DNA of 64,000 nucleotides from assembly GCA_947034885.2 (NCBI GenBank), contig OX344751.2:15376001-15440000 (forward strand). The letters are read 5' to 3'. This document shows, piece by piece, positions 35,576 through 48,101 of the stretch. Numbering within the stretch: the stretch's first letter is position 1; every line of letters begins with the position of its first letter. This stretch comes from Thuidium tamariscinum (taxonomy: Eukaryota; Streptophyta; Bryopsida; Hypnales; Thuidiaceae). The translations under genes and the position numbers were made by a program. A model generated the notes under the pieces. The model had not been told where the DNA came from. It made no database searches and saw only the letters and a program-made list of their open reading frames with translations.

Positions 35576-36289
35576 TGGTATTTTAGAGATTGAAGCTTAA
35601 TTTTTAAAGGAGGTACATATGACAGTATTTAATTGAACATTAATGATTGACGTCCCAAACTCCATTATACAACAAATTTTGGGTTAAGATTGGTTTAATA
35701 AATCTTTGGAAAAGTCAAGCTTTACCACCTTAAGCCTATTAATACCAAATTTTGTTTCAATTAGTACAAATTGTTAGTGTGATGTAGATTTTGCCCGAGA
35801 TTTTGCCTACTTGACAAAAATCCCAAGACCACTAACTAGGGGGTTATTTCCATGGAAAGGTCAATAAGTCTATCGTTTGTATGACTAAGGTTACGATAAT
35901 TGTATATTAAATACTTATTTACGTTGTTTTTTATTTTGTTTTAAATAAAATAAACCTAAGGAAAATCTCTAATTTCAAATGGTCACAGTCCATAAACCCA
36001 ATGCTATAATATAGACCATATGTATGGCATCATAGTCCTGCTTAGTATGTGGTTCATTTCAAATCATTATCGTCAATTTGTCTTGGGTGGTCAATTTGTC
36101 TTATGTATGCTCTAACCACTTAATGCAATATATATAATTATATATTTATTTATAATTTAATTCCTCTTTTTGTTCTCTCATATGGCAACTTTATCACTCT
36201 TAATTTTAATTGCAATTTTATAAGTTAATTTCAAATTAAAAAAATTCAAATTCTTTCCTTGGCTTGTTTATTTCTTCATGTTGTCAATT

Positions 36290-38110
36290 TGATCTTGTTT
36301 AACATGTCAAATAGTCACAGTCATTCCATTTGATTTAATCATGTCAGTTAGCCATGGACTTACTTCACTTTGACTAATAGACTTATGCTATCTTCTTAGC
36401 CCAATTGATTTAGCTTCAACAACCAAAAGCAAATTGTACCTACCAAATATGTTGGTAGTTTGGGAAACAATTGCAATTTACAATTCTAACTACAACTTGA
36501 CTCTATGTAACAATCAACTTGATTAAATTTTCTATATTAGTAATTTAAACACAATCCACATGTTTACAATCCACTAGACTTAAAGCAATTCATACACATA
36601 GTATTCAATCTACTAAACTTTTGCAAAACTCATTAATAAAAATTACTCCTAACATGACATCTAGTTGACAAACAACATTTATTAACAACTTTCATGAATT
36701 AGCTCATCTCAATATTACTTCACATTCAATTTGACATAAATACAATTGCAACAAACAAGTTGTATATTTAATATTCAAGCTACGATTTATCAATCTAGCA
36801 TATGGGAATTCAAATGTAATTCCCTACCAGACTTAGTCAATTAGACCTAGCGATACAAGTCTGTAATGTTCTACAAACCTATACATGGTTGTAAATCAAA
36901 TTGACTGGACTTCCACACCATGCTGGTTAGACAATTTGACATAGCATAGAAACACACAACTAGAAACTTAATTCAAATAGCTTACATCTAGACGATTAGA
37001 CTTACACAATTTTCCAAGCACAATAGTTGAAAAGCAGGCATGGTTTAGTCAATTAGACATAACCTCAACACAAAGGCAGTCAATTAGACTCAACTGAATT
37101 TATTCACACTATTAATTAACACGTGAATAATTTCAAATATTTAGTAATATCTCATAATAATACACATCTATTAGACCAAGAATCTTAACAAGATAAATCA
37201 ACAACAATTCACACAACTATCAGGTTTCCATCTGCCAAGTTGACATTGATATAGCACAATTGTGCAACTTACTCATTTTATTTAAACATCCTATGTAAAT
37301 CAATTAGATTGTAATTCCACACTTACAATGTCTAAGTGATTACAAAATTAGTACAATCATCCGGCAAGAACAAATAATCATCTGGCAAGAACAAAGAGCA
37401 ACTTGCTGAGTCCAATGGTCCGGATTCCAATGCAGTTACCTCCAGCTTCAACAATTGGACAGTTATTCGTATTTTTCCCATTCTAATTTATTCCTCACTA
37501 AAGGTAACACTTTTAACTAATAGCAACTATCTACTCTTCAGTCGATTTGACTAAGGTAGGTACACCCAAAAGCGCCCTATTCCTAAAAGCGCCATCTACA
37601 GTGCACATACATTTCGGAAATCAATCATGTTCACAGACTATAGATGGCGCTTTCAGAAACAGACTTTGAGTGTTAATAACTTTTGCATACGGTATCCAAA
37701 TCCTGCGTTCTTTGGTGTGTTGGAACATGCTTTCACTTGCCCACAAGACTACATAAAAATTTGAACTAATTAATAGTAGGAACTAGCTCAATATGAATAA
37801 GTGGCGCTTTTGGGTGTACCTACCTTACAACTCTACACTCACAAACTAAATATTCTCACCCTCCATCACATTGACCACTGGACACTGGGAAGAATGATAA
37901 ATGTAATCAAAACTGCGATTTGACAATGGCAATTGGACAAAGCTTCAAACACCCAATGAAGTATAACACGCAGACCATCAATTTGACAATCAGATAAGAA
38001 AACAAAAAGAGCTCACAGCCACCTGCTGTCTCAGCTCAAGACAATTAGACTCATACAATTTACACAATGGAAAGTTATGAATATATTGACAATTAGAAAA
38101 TGAGTACACT
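36290..38110. repeat. Cluster of degenerate CAATTAGACT / CAATTTGAC motifs
   Basis: A short motif recurs at irregular spacing in both orientations: GTCAATTAGACCTAG (36837), GACAATTTGACATAG (about 36940), GACGATTAGACTTACAC (about 36993), GTCAATTAGACATAACC, GTCAATTAGACTCAACT and GACAATTAGACTCATAC (38040). Interrupted by the TA-MITE at 37552-37827. No coding. Confidence 0.5.
37552..37827. mobile_element. TA-flanked MITE, copy 2 (276 bp incl. TA)
   Basis: Same length and ends as the copy at 16421 (AGGTAGGTACACCCAAAAGC at the left, with its complement at the right, TA on both sides) but with the interior in the opposite orientation: GATGGCGCTTTCAGAAAC then CATACGGTATCCAAATCC. Non-coding. Confidence 0.82.
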
Positions 38111-38409
38111 TTGAGTCATATTAATTGTATGAACTAACATAGGATTGTGTTGAAAGTAAGACTTCATACCTCATTTAGGCATAGAAGAATGCATTTAAAA
38201 AAAAAAATTGAACTAATATTAGTTAGAAAATCAACTCAAGTTTTGCATACAAAAATTCTTTTGACATTTCAAGTTTTTAATCAAAAGTTATGAAATTTCT
38301 AAGAGGTGTTTGAAATTGTTCTTATTATATTTTTTTAAACTTCCTCTTTAAAATCTATCTATAACTTTTGATTGAAAACTTAAAATGTCAAACAAATTTT
38401 TGAACTTAA

Positions 38410-39212
38410 CCCCTAATTACCCAGTCAACCATATATAGTCGATCTGAAATTTCATGCCCATTTCTAAATAGGCAATTAAATTCCTCTGACCATTTAAAAA
38501 AAAAATTTGGGCAGTTTTAAAAGTTAACTATTGAAAGTTTTCATTTTTCACTGAAAAAAGTACATATTTGATTATTGAGAGGTCTTCAAAGGCATACATG
38601 TACCATAAGTGAAATGTAAAGCTTGCCAATTTTACTTCATTTCCTAGCTTTATACAATTTCACTTAATTTGAGATCTAAAAAATTGTACATTTCCATTTG
38701 CTTTGAAAATGGTCCCAATGGAAAGAGGAAAGTGTTTTCATGATATTCACCATTGAAAATTTAAACATACAACTATTGCTTTGGAGTTATTTGCAATTTC
38801 TACTTATAAAAATAATTGCATTTCAACAATTGCAAGGTGGATTGTATAATGAACTTAATAGCTTTTCATGTGAAATTAAGTTTTTTAGAAGTGCATTTTA
38901 GTGTGCTAACACTCTTTATAGTTGTTCATGTCACCTCAAATTCCAAAATAAATTTATATGCAAATTTGAGAAACATGTTGGGAAAAGGCAGCATACTAAA
39001 TATAGAAAATATGCTCTTCTCTCATTATAATTTCACAACTCCAATGCAATTTTGTGCTCAAAATTTGTATACTTACTAATAAGCAAGCTCTTTAAACATC
39101 TATGCGGTTAGATTTTGGAAAAAAAATCAATTTGCTTCACTAGGGATGACTACAAATCCATATACTTTTTTCATAGTCAAAACATACTTGAAAAGGCTTG
39201 GGCATTTAGGGG
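38410..39212. mobile_element. TTAA-flanked element, complete (803 bp)
   Basis: TTAA at 38406-38409 and 39213-39216. Left end CCCCTAATTACCCAGTC; complement of the right end CCCCTAAATGCCCAAGCC. The interior is AT-rich. It overlaps the long open frame at 38816-39079, which is unrecognised and not conserved in the sister copies. Confidence 0.55.
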
Positions 39213-39216
39213 TTAA

Positions 39217-41240
39217 AACTTGAATTCATATTCTAACTAATTTTAGTTCAAAGTTTTTTGAGAAAAGGCATTCTACTATGCTCAAATGAGGTCTGAAATC
39301 TTAGTTTTATTACAAAATTACAAATTTTTAACTTCACTATGAGCTCTCACAACTTCACAACTTCACATATTCCATATGGATTGGTCAATCTCCTACCTCC
39401 ATATGTGTAAATAAAGAGCTTTTTTTCCCCATTCATTTCATAAAATACAAATGGTTCATGGAGTCAAATAATTTAGTAAATAAATTAACTCCATGATCTT
39501 AATTTGTATTGGTCAACATTCTTGAAAGTTGATAAAAAGAAATTGAAATTGAAATCATTTAAAAATATTTGATCTAAATACTTATCATTCATCGGATAAA
39601 ATTTCATCCATTTTTTTTTCAAGTCATTATTTCAAGTATTTTATTAAATCCTTGGAAAATATTTTTTGAATTAAGTGACATGGAAATTAAAAAATCCACA
39701 ATAGCAAAGGTTTGAGAGGAAGACTTGCTAACGTGTATCTTTGTCCGAATTGACCGAATTGATAGAATTCTATCAATTAAGTATCCGAATTAGGGTCTCC
39801 TAATCTACTACACAATTGACAGAATCATCTTAGATTTTTTGTCAAATAGGACACAGTTTTCTCTTGTAGTGAAAACTTTGGAGAGAACAGATTGTGTCGT
39901 CTTAGTCCTTGAAGGGTTAATCCCTTCTTTAGATAGCCTTTTTATACAAAATATGAAAAAATAAAATTGTCATACGAAAATGTGATAGGTAAAATTTGTA
40001 TAGGAAAATTGAAAGCACATATTTGAAAGACACTTGAAAGCAAATTCTAATAGAAGAAAAGAAAGAAAATTAATAAAATTTATTCATGCAACAATGCAAC
40101 AACCAAAGAAGCTAAAACAATATGCTTTTCCTAAATAAGGTAGAGGTACCTATAATCAATCATTTAAGCAATTCTTAGGCAAATTGTAAGCCATATGAGG
40201 CAAGTAAACTTTTTACCAAGAGGGAAGATAGGAAATAATTATAGAGACCGCAAATTTTTCAAAATTTTATTCCCTAAATCGAAATTATTGTGGTTTTTGG
40301 AAGCCAAAAAGTTGTCGAAAATAACAACCACTATTTAGACTTTTTTAAAATTCCAATGATAGACTAAGTGCTATTCTGCTTATTGCTTCCTACTTTCTTG
40401 CTCATTAATTTGGGATGTGTCATAATCTTGTTGGGTCCAACTTTGAAATGAAAGAAAAAATACATTCTAAGTATCTATTGGAGATATGTTCAAGCCTTGG
40501 TAATAAATAGCTGTGCACTCTACAGGTTAGATATGGATCCTTAGTCAAGAATGGACGTCTCTACCTTAAATGCATTACCTAGTCCATTTGCTCTTGCTAC
40601 TACAATTGGTATGCTAAGCTCATTTTCTAGTATGTCATGCCTTCTAAATCCATTTTTATTATTTATGCAGTAGAACTGCCAATTCATAAAAGAATGCATT
40701 GGTTTTGATTTTTTATTCAAAGACAAATTCATTTTTGTTCTTAATAACCATTCAATTGAGCTAAAATATCTCCTTCTTTCAATTTTGCCATTGGTACCAT
40801 AACATGGTTCCAAAAAAATCATGCAAGATAACTTCTAAAGCATTTTGTAAAAAAGAACCACATGTTTTTGTACCTACCACTTAAAAAAGCTATCTTCAAA
40901 TTTTTAATACATATAACCAAGACATACAACTTATAGGAAAAAAAGTGTTGTAAGGGAGGAGGTTCATGAAGTGCCCATCTACTAGGAAAGGAATCTCTGT
41001 AAGATAGAGGGTTGAAATGATTTCTTTTAAAGGAATTTTTAAAAGAAAGTGAAGTGAAAAACAATTTTGCATGATGGAGGTGAAATTACTTACAATTTTC
41101 CAAATAGTGAGCAAGATAGTTTGCAAAACCTCTTGATAGATTAGGTTTGTGATGAATTCACTTCAACCCCTTAATAGAGTGAGTTGAAAATTTGATTACA
41201 AGCATGGTGGGAATGATACTCCATCAATCTTTAATGTGTG
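39217..41240. other. Intergenic, nothing firmly recognised
   Basis: A GAAGGGTTAA sequence at 39911-39920 might be an element terminus (see findings). Minus-strand frames at 40541-40822 and 40819-41126 have no recognisable protein signature, and I do not call them genes. Confidence 0.45.
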
Positions 41241-41342
41241 CACTACATTCTTTAAATGGAAGAAGACAATAGTAAAAAGTGTACATTTATCCACTACATT
41301 CTTTAAATGGAAGAAGACAATAGTAAAAAGCGTACATTTATA
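41241..41342. repeat. Tandem duplication, 51-bp unit, 2 copies
   Basis: The unit starting CACTACATTCTTTAAATGG occurs at 41241 and 41292 with almost no differences, implying a recent duplication. Confidence 0.85.
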
Positions 41343-42383
41343 CTAAAAAAAACATTAATTCATTCCTAGTACAAACTAACATGTTTCCTAAGCTAATTGT
41401 CATAATCATTAGAGGAAATCTAGCCCTTTAAGAGACCGTTTTTGGCCAGTTCCCCTTACTATTCTTGTAGCAATGAGGAAACGGTTGATTGCTGTCAGCC
41501 GACATTGATACCCAAAAAAAAAATTAAGCCAATGAAATTGAAAAAAAAGTCAAATTTTAGTTTATTTTTTTGAAAAAATAAAATAAAAATTCTAGCGTGG
41601 TCGTCGCCCGACCACATCACTATAGCGCTGATCTATAGTTCCTATAGTTCTAGACTACATAGGAACTCGCAGTCTTCTATGAGCTGAAATCTTCTCTAAT
41701 GTGTAGAATCTTTCTATTTTATGACATTCAAATTATTCAAAATTGCACGTCTTCATCCTAATCACTAACCACTCTCAAAAAGAGTTTTGTACACCTTATT
41801 AAGTTCACTTAATAGTACAATAAACTTCAATTAAGGTTGATTTGGCAAATTTTCTAGTCATTTTTTTCACCTCTCAACTACTCAAAAATCATGCATAGAA
41901 GACCATACTTTTTTTTCTCTCCTCAATCAATTCCATTTTTACATCCTTTTGTACTATTCATGGCACTTTTGTAAGAGTGGTTCTTATAGCTTGAACAATT
42001 TTTAAACCTCCTCCTATAATCACCTATTTCACTCTTAAAAGTGAAAGTTTTAGATTTTTTATTTGACATAGATATGATTCCTCAACTAATGAACAAAATA
42101 GATTAAATTCTAAGTTATTGTACAATCACCCTTGGATCAGGCACTAATGAGTATATAAAACTATCTATGTAGATGAAAATGAAAGGCTTCCTATTCCAAA
42201 GACAACTTCCTATCTACTTCATCAAGAGCATGCCTACCATGCCATTGTACTAATAGCCTATTGCTATTGTGTAAATTGGGAAGATTTTCAATTGGAATAT
42301 AAAGGGTTAAAAAATTAGGATCTTACTATTTATGATTTCTAAAATACTAATCCTTTTATTAATTCATAAATATTAGATATAAT
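41343..42383. other. Intergenic, nothing recognised
   Basis: Contains a small GC-rich hairpin (GGTCGTCGCCCGACC near 41600). No gene. Confidence 0.5.
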
Positions 42384-42387
42384 TTAA

Positions 42388-43128
42388 CCCCTAAAGGACC
42401 AAGTTGTGTTTCTTGGAAACATAGCAATTTTGGGTAGCTCACCACAAATGGAGTTTTTATTTTTTTCATTGAAATTTTCACACAACTTACACCCAAGGAG
42501 TAGCTTTAAGGCTCATCAATTTTCATAACATTTGATTACATCTAGTTAAAAAGTTATTGCATGATACGTGGTTTCCTTTGATCTCTAGGCAGCCTGGGCA
42601 GCTTCAAAAAATTCTTTGAAAATGATTTTTTGGAAAAATGAAAAATTGAAATTGGTTCTTTAGAAATTTGTCTACGTGGGAAGCTTTGAATCATTCCATT
42701 TGGATTTATAAAGTGAAAGTTACGAGGAATTTTAGCTTGTGGGTAGGTATGGTTTTTGAAGAGTCCATACCTACCCACAAGCTAAAATTCCTCATAACTT
42801 TTACCTTATAAATCCAAATGGAATGATTCAAATCTATTTACGTAGAAAAATTTCTAAAGAACCAATTTCAATTTTTCATGTTTCGAAAAAATCATTTTCA
42901 AAAAAGTTTGTGGAGCTGCCCAGGTTGCCCAGAGATCAAAGGAAATCACGTATCATGCAATAACTGTTTCACTATGTAGTCAAATGTTATGAAAATTGAT
43001 GAGCCTTAAAGCTATTCCTTGGGCATAAGTTGTGTGAAAATTTCAATGAAAAAAAATAAAAACTCCATATGTGGTGAGCATCCTAAAATTGCTATGTTGC
43101 CAAAAAAGACAGCTTGGTCCTTTAGGGG
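42388..43128. mobile_element. TTAA-flanked palindromic element (741 bp)
   Basis: TTAA at 42384-42387 and 43129-43132. Left end CCCCTAAAGGACCAAG; the right end is its exact inverse complement. The two halves (42388-42757 and about 42763-43128) are near-complete inverted copies meeting at a short loop (around TTTTTGAAGAGTC, 42751-42763), so the whole element could form one hairpin of about 370 bp. Landmarks in each arm: CCAAGGAGTAGCTTTAAGG and GGGCAGCTTC. A 74-codon minus frame in the left arm is not conserved in other copies. Confidence 0.8.
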
Positions 43129-43132
43129 TTAA

Positions 43133-44969
43133 GCAAATAGAAGATCCATTAGGAGTTACATTTTAAAGTAAAAAATATTAAGGTTAATATTTATAAATAA
43201 TGAAATTTTATATAAAAATATTGTTATGTAGATAGTAATGATAAAATGTTAAAATTTTGAATTGAAAGATCTAAAATATTTTTGACCAGTAGTATAAGGT
43301 GAAATGGAAATTGTTATTTTTTCAACATTTCAAGGTATTATGACAAATCAAGAAGCTAGGAAAAAAACAAACTATTGGAGAAATTTTATATAATAAAAGT
43401 TTTAAGGAAATTAGTTTGACACAATAATGAGAAAAAGTTCAACTTCTATTCTTTTTCAAAAGTTGTCTTCTTCAAAACCAATATTGCTATCTTTCTTTTT
43501 TACTTTACAATTAAAAATTTAATATTTTTCTTTAAAATTTACAAACTTTATAAAAAATTTCTAAATATCCACATTTTATTAGCCATTTCATTGGTCTACA
43601 AAATAAATTCTTTAAAAAAGGTACCTATAGGTACTAACAATATATGGACCAATGGAGACATAACCTCTAGCCCAAAGGATTGGAACATGTAACTAGAAAG
43701 CACAAGATTGGGGGTTCAAATTCCTCCTTCATTACAATCCTTTTTAGACAACTTTTTTAGTCCATAGATTAAAGGTATTATATTGAAAATATTTATACCA
43801 AGGTTTTAAAGCATACTAGGAGTTTTGGACCTTGTTATTATCCATGATTCAAAAAAAAATCTCTCACTAATTCATAAATATTGAGCAAATAAAAGATCCA
43901 TTATGAATGAGGCTTTCACTCTAATAAAGCAATAAAAATCCAAACAAATTGTAGCTTTTCCTATTCTAAAATACTCTTTAAATATATCTTAAATCAATTA
44001 TTCATACATTAAACTACTTTTGGAGAGATTTTTATTTCAAATAACAAAAAGTTTGTTATTTTTACACTTACTTCATAAAATTCTAATATTTCTAAGTTTT
44101 TCAAAGCTTCTCAATCATACCTTTCATTACAAGGAATTATTTGATAATATTTCATTATAAATGTTCAAGTAAACCAAATAAGCATTCAAATATTCATGTT
44201 GTATTCATTTAGCATGTGAAATTCCTTTAAAAGATGGAAATATTATAATTTTCAACTTATTTAGTGTATAATTTTTAAAGATTATTTTTCTTTTATGAAT
44301 GTATTTTTTTGTATTTATTTTTTGAAAATATGATTAAATGTCTTTTATTAGGATATCATCAAATATGAAAAGAATATTCAATATTCAATTCCAAATGTAA
44401 TTAGGATTTATATTTGTCTTTGGAATACTAAAGATGTCGATTGAAGATTGAAAACTTTATAACATAGGTTTTGAAAACCTAAAAAAATGGTCAATAGAAT
44501 AGGTCTCTATATTTAATAAAACAAATATCCAATGAAACAAACAAATTCATATGAAGTATAAAGAAAAGTCACAATGTTCATGGAAATGAATTGGTCACAT
44601 GCAGGCATGCAAAAATAGAATAATCTATTTTTTTGGAAGCAATCATCTTTGAATGATAAACTTTACTTTTTCAACATAATTTTTTGTCATGTGTAATAGT
44701 TATTTTACTATTTTAAGCAAAAGCATTCAAATTCAAAGGAAATTATTGAAAAAATTATAATAAAATCTATCTAATGTCTATTTTTATATGAGCATCTTAG
44801 TATATATTCTTAAAATAATTCACTGATTTTTTTATTTTATTAGATAGGATAATAATTGTTCAAAAACTTTTCATTCATTCTACTTTGATTAATCCCAAAA
44901 TCCTTTTAAGTTCCAAATATCAATCAAATTAAACATTCAATATCTCAAAACAACCAATATGGCAATATA
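43133..44969. other. Intergenic, nothing else recognised
   Basis: AT-rich. Apart from the tRNA-like stretch listed separately, no gene or element ends. Confidence 0.5.
43655..43742 (+). repeat. tRNA-like sequence, probably a SINE head or relic
   Basis: TAGCCCAAAGGATTGGAAC resembles a D-arm/A-box, and GGGGGTTCAAATTCCTCC resembles a T-arm with B-box. Anticodon and acceptor stems do not pair convincingly by eye, so a functional tRNA is unlikely. Confidence 0.35.
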
Positions 44970-45679
44970 CGATTGTTATAAGAAATTCTTGTTGTTTTAG
45001 GCTCAAAACCACCTATTTTAGTGAGTATTGTGACTTTTTGAATAATTTAGAAAAAAATATTAAATAAATAAATAAATTTGTAAAGCATTGAAACTAGTTT
45101 GTTTCCAAAAATTCAACACTAGAATAATTTATCTCTAAAATTTATGTGTAAAAAAGTACAATATAAAATATTGAGAAAATGGACACTTTGATGTTTGGTT
45201 TTTAGAAAATATTTTTAAAATTTAAATTAAAAAAAGGAATTTTTCCAAACTTGATATTTTTATATTTGTGAAAAAAAGTATTCTCTATTTTGTCCAAAAT
45301 TAGTGCACTTTAAAGAATATAAGCACACATAGAAGGTAAATTTTTTATTATTTTTTAAGAATCTCTTTGTAGTCCTATTTAACTTTAGTAGTAGTCTTCA
45401 TATCCCAATTTTGAGCTTCAAATTTTTGTTTTGGGATTAAAAATTGAAATAAAACCTCCCAAAATGGCCAATGAAGACATCTAATTGGAGGCTATTTAAA
45501 ATTAATAAATAAATTTATAAAAAACTCAAAAATTAGTCAAAGTGTTTAACTATTGGGTGTATCAATGATTTAAATTTAATTTAAAATTGACATATGATGC
45601 AAAAGTCATTAGCAAAAATTCATTGACTATCCAAGGCTAAAAAGACAAAAAATAAGACAATGTTTCTTGCAATCACCCC
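44970..45679. repeat. Repeat family R, copy 4, reversed (about 710 bp)
   Basis: Left end degraded (GATTGTTATAAGAAATTC); right end TGTTTCTTGCAATCACCCC. The interior matches copy 3 (AAATGGCCAATGAAGACATC, TGGACACTTTGATGTTTGG). Confidence 0.6.
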
Positions 45680-46498
45680 ATGACAAAACTATGCTTGCAT
45701 TCATTATCAACAGGCTACCAATATAGACCTATCCCTTCACTACCCAAAAGGTTTAAGCACAATATGCCAACATCAAAGGATACAAAATAAAAATGATCAA
45801 TCAAAAGTTGGCAATCAAAAAGTACATTGCTTTCTATATGATGATTATAATCTCTATGTACATTCATTCCATTTGGAAGGTATACCAACCGAATTCCATC
45901 TACAACCCATTTCTATCACCCTACATATTTGGCCCTATTTCCATCCATTCCACCATTTGAAAAACTATCCAAATTTGTGTAGAAGTTTGACATAATCAAT
46001 GCATTCAAGTCAATTAGGGTGATATGTCAATTGGTGATTGGTGAATATTTGGATGCTAATAGGTATATAAGAATATGGTTATGGGTTGTTACTGGAGTGT
46101 TCATGACTCTAGTCTATGGCACTTTGGTAATTTAGGCTTATACACTTCAAAAAAATTCGAAAATTACAATTTTGATCAAAAAATTATAATTCCACTTGAT
46201 TTTGATTCATGAAACATGTGCACATCTTTGAAAAATATGTAGCTTTTTTAGTATTGGCCCTAACATAGTTAGCTTGTAAATTAGGGTGGGAATAAGCTAG
46301 TCTACTGTACCTCAAATTGGTTTGCATCCCACATTACTCATACAAAGTCCCCACTTGATTCCTAAAATCCTACATCACCAAAAAAATGATGATAATACCA
46401 ACAAGCTCTTCAATCTTAAAGCATTCAAAAGTACATAAAAAAAAACCCTCAACATTGACTACAATTATTCTAATGAACTCTACTCTAATTCATAAATT
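45680..46498. other. Intergenic, nothing recognised
   Basis: No exon, RNA gene or element end identified. Confidence 0.5.
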
Positions 46499-47568
46499 GG
46501 GTGAATGCAAGAAGCACCTCTTGATTTTGTTGTGTTTTCTAGTATTTGTGATTTTTTTCTAGGATACCTTAAAATTAAAAAAATAATTTAAAAACTAGGG
46601 CCAATGTATATGTCTTCAAGATGAAGGTAGTTATTGAAAGAAATTTGTAGGAAAATTCTTTAGATACAAGAACTACTAAACTAGAAACAATGCCAAATCT
46701 TAAGAAAATAGGTATTTTGATGTTTTAACTCCTAAGGGACCAAGCTGTGTTGTTTTGGCAATATAGTGATTTTGGGTAGGTCATCACAAATGGAGTTTTT
46801 GTTTTTTTCATGGAAATTTTCACATAACTTGCGCCCAAGGAATAGCTTTAAAGCCCAACAACTTTCATAACATTTGACTATGTAGATAAAAAGTTATTAC
46901 ATGATATGTAATTACCTTTTATCTCTGGGTAGTCTAGGTAGCTCAAAAAACTTCTTCAAAAATGAATTTTTGGAAAAATGAAAAATTGAAATTGGTTCTT
47001 TAAAATTTTGTATATGCGGGAAGCTTTGAATTATTCTATTTGAATTTATGACGTGAAAGTTATGAGGAATTTTAGTTTGTTGGTAGGTATAGTTTTTGAA
47101 TAAATAAAGATTAAAAAAAATTGGAATAAAGAAAGAAAAGAAAAGAAAAGAAAAATTGTCTACTAATAGCAAGTCTATGGAGATGGTCATTCACAAAAAA
47201 TTACCAAAATAATTTTTTACATGTTTCAATTAGCAAGTACAAAGAGGCTCAATTTGTAGACTTCTATACAACACATCATTAATTATTTTTAGAAGTTCCT
47301 TAAGCTTTAACTAAAGTTTCACTATAAGACCATCTCTTCAATGTTTCATCTCGAAATTGATTTTTTTTAAAAATTTTTTAATTCAAAATATTCCAAATGT
47401 GGCAAAATAGTTTATTTTATATAAAAGATTTTAAATTTTTTTCAAAACTTTATAATAGCCTTGAATACTTTGCATATAAATTTCAAGTCATTTGAAGCTA
47501 AAATACAAAAAATACATCAATGTGGAAAATGTGATGCAAAATAGCACAAGTATTTCTTGCAATCACTC
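46499..47568. repeat. Repeat family R, copy 5, with nested TTAA element
   Basis: Ends GGGTGAATGCAAGAAGCACC and GTATTTCTTGCAATCACTC. Longer than the others because a TTAA-family half element (46729 to about 47100) is inserted. The remaining copy matches the half copy at 52507-52771. Confidence 0.6.
46729..47100. mobile_element. TTAA-family half element, nested in family R
   Basis: TTAA at 46725-46728 then CTCCTAAGGGACCAAGCTG, followed by the same sequence as the left arm of the palindrome at 42388 (CCAAGGAATAGCTTTAAAGC, TATGAGGAATTTTAGTTTG). It stops at about the palindrome centre, so the right arm is missing. The un-inserted relative at 52700-52715 reads CATGTTTTAATTAG, showing that the target contained TTAA. 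Confidence 0.65.
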
Positions 47569-47872
47569 AATTACAAACAAATAAATTTGTCTCTTTCTAA
47601 GTTTTTGATTTATATGGACTACATATAGGTTTCATTCAAAATCATTTCTTTAATTCTTTTGGTCTAATAATTATCTTCAAAATTAATTTTTCTCTACTAC
47701 TTGAACTAAATATATATATGATTGTATATGTATTACTATCTATGGTGTTTACAAACTATGTCTTTTCTCCCCTCCTTTGCAAAGTATGAAAAGATTTTGG
47801 TGGCCGTTGATGTTACCATCCATAGTGCATTCAAGCCCTCTTACCAATGAGAAGATTTTGGTGGGAGGATAC

Positions 47873-48101
47873 CACCAGAAGAAAATCCTGTTAGAATCCC
47901 TAAAAACACGTCATGTAATTCATGTTGAGTTCCTGTTACAAAATGTAGTCAAAATGCGGTCAAAACGCAAAAAAACGCAAAAAAAGCATTTTTCTGCGTT
48001 TTTTTGTGTTTTGACTGCATTTTAACTACATTTTGCAACAGGAACTCAACATGAACTACATGACATGTTTTCAGGGATTCTAACAGGGTTTTCTTCTAGT
48101 G
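47873..48101. mobile_element. CACTA-type foldback MITE (229 bp)
   Basis: Ends CACCAGAAGAAAATCC and GGTTTTCTTCTAGTG with a 3-bp duplication TAC at 47870-47872 and 48102-48104. The two arms of about 100 bp are near-perfect inverted repeats (CTGTTAGAATCCCT, CATGTTGAGTTCCTGTT) around an A/T-rich loop. The sister duplicate at about 49870 lacks it. Any open frame across it is an artefact of the arms. Confidence 0.8.

Noticed and set aside
38816-39079. 87-codon plus-strand frame
   Set aside because: Inside a TTAA-family element. Sister copies do not keep the frame, and there is no recognisable motif.
40541-41126. Minus-strand open frames of 93 and 81 codons, considered as a retrotransposon or gene fragment
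   Set aside because: No recognisable protease, reverse transcriptase, integrase or other motif, and no splice-compatible continuation. Composition is AT-driven.
47777-48025. 82-codon plus-strand frame
   Set aside because: Runs through the arm and poly-A loop of a CACTA MITE; absent from the un-inserted duplicate.
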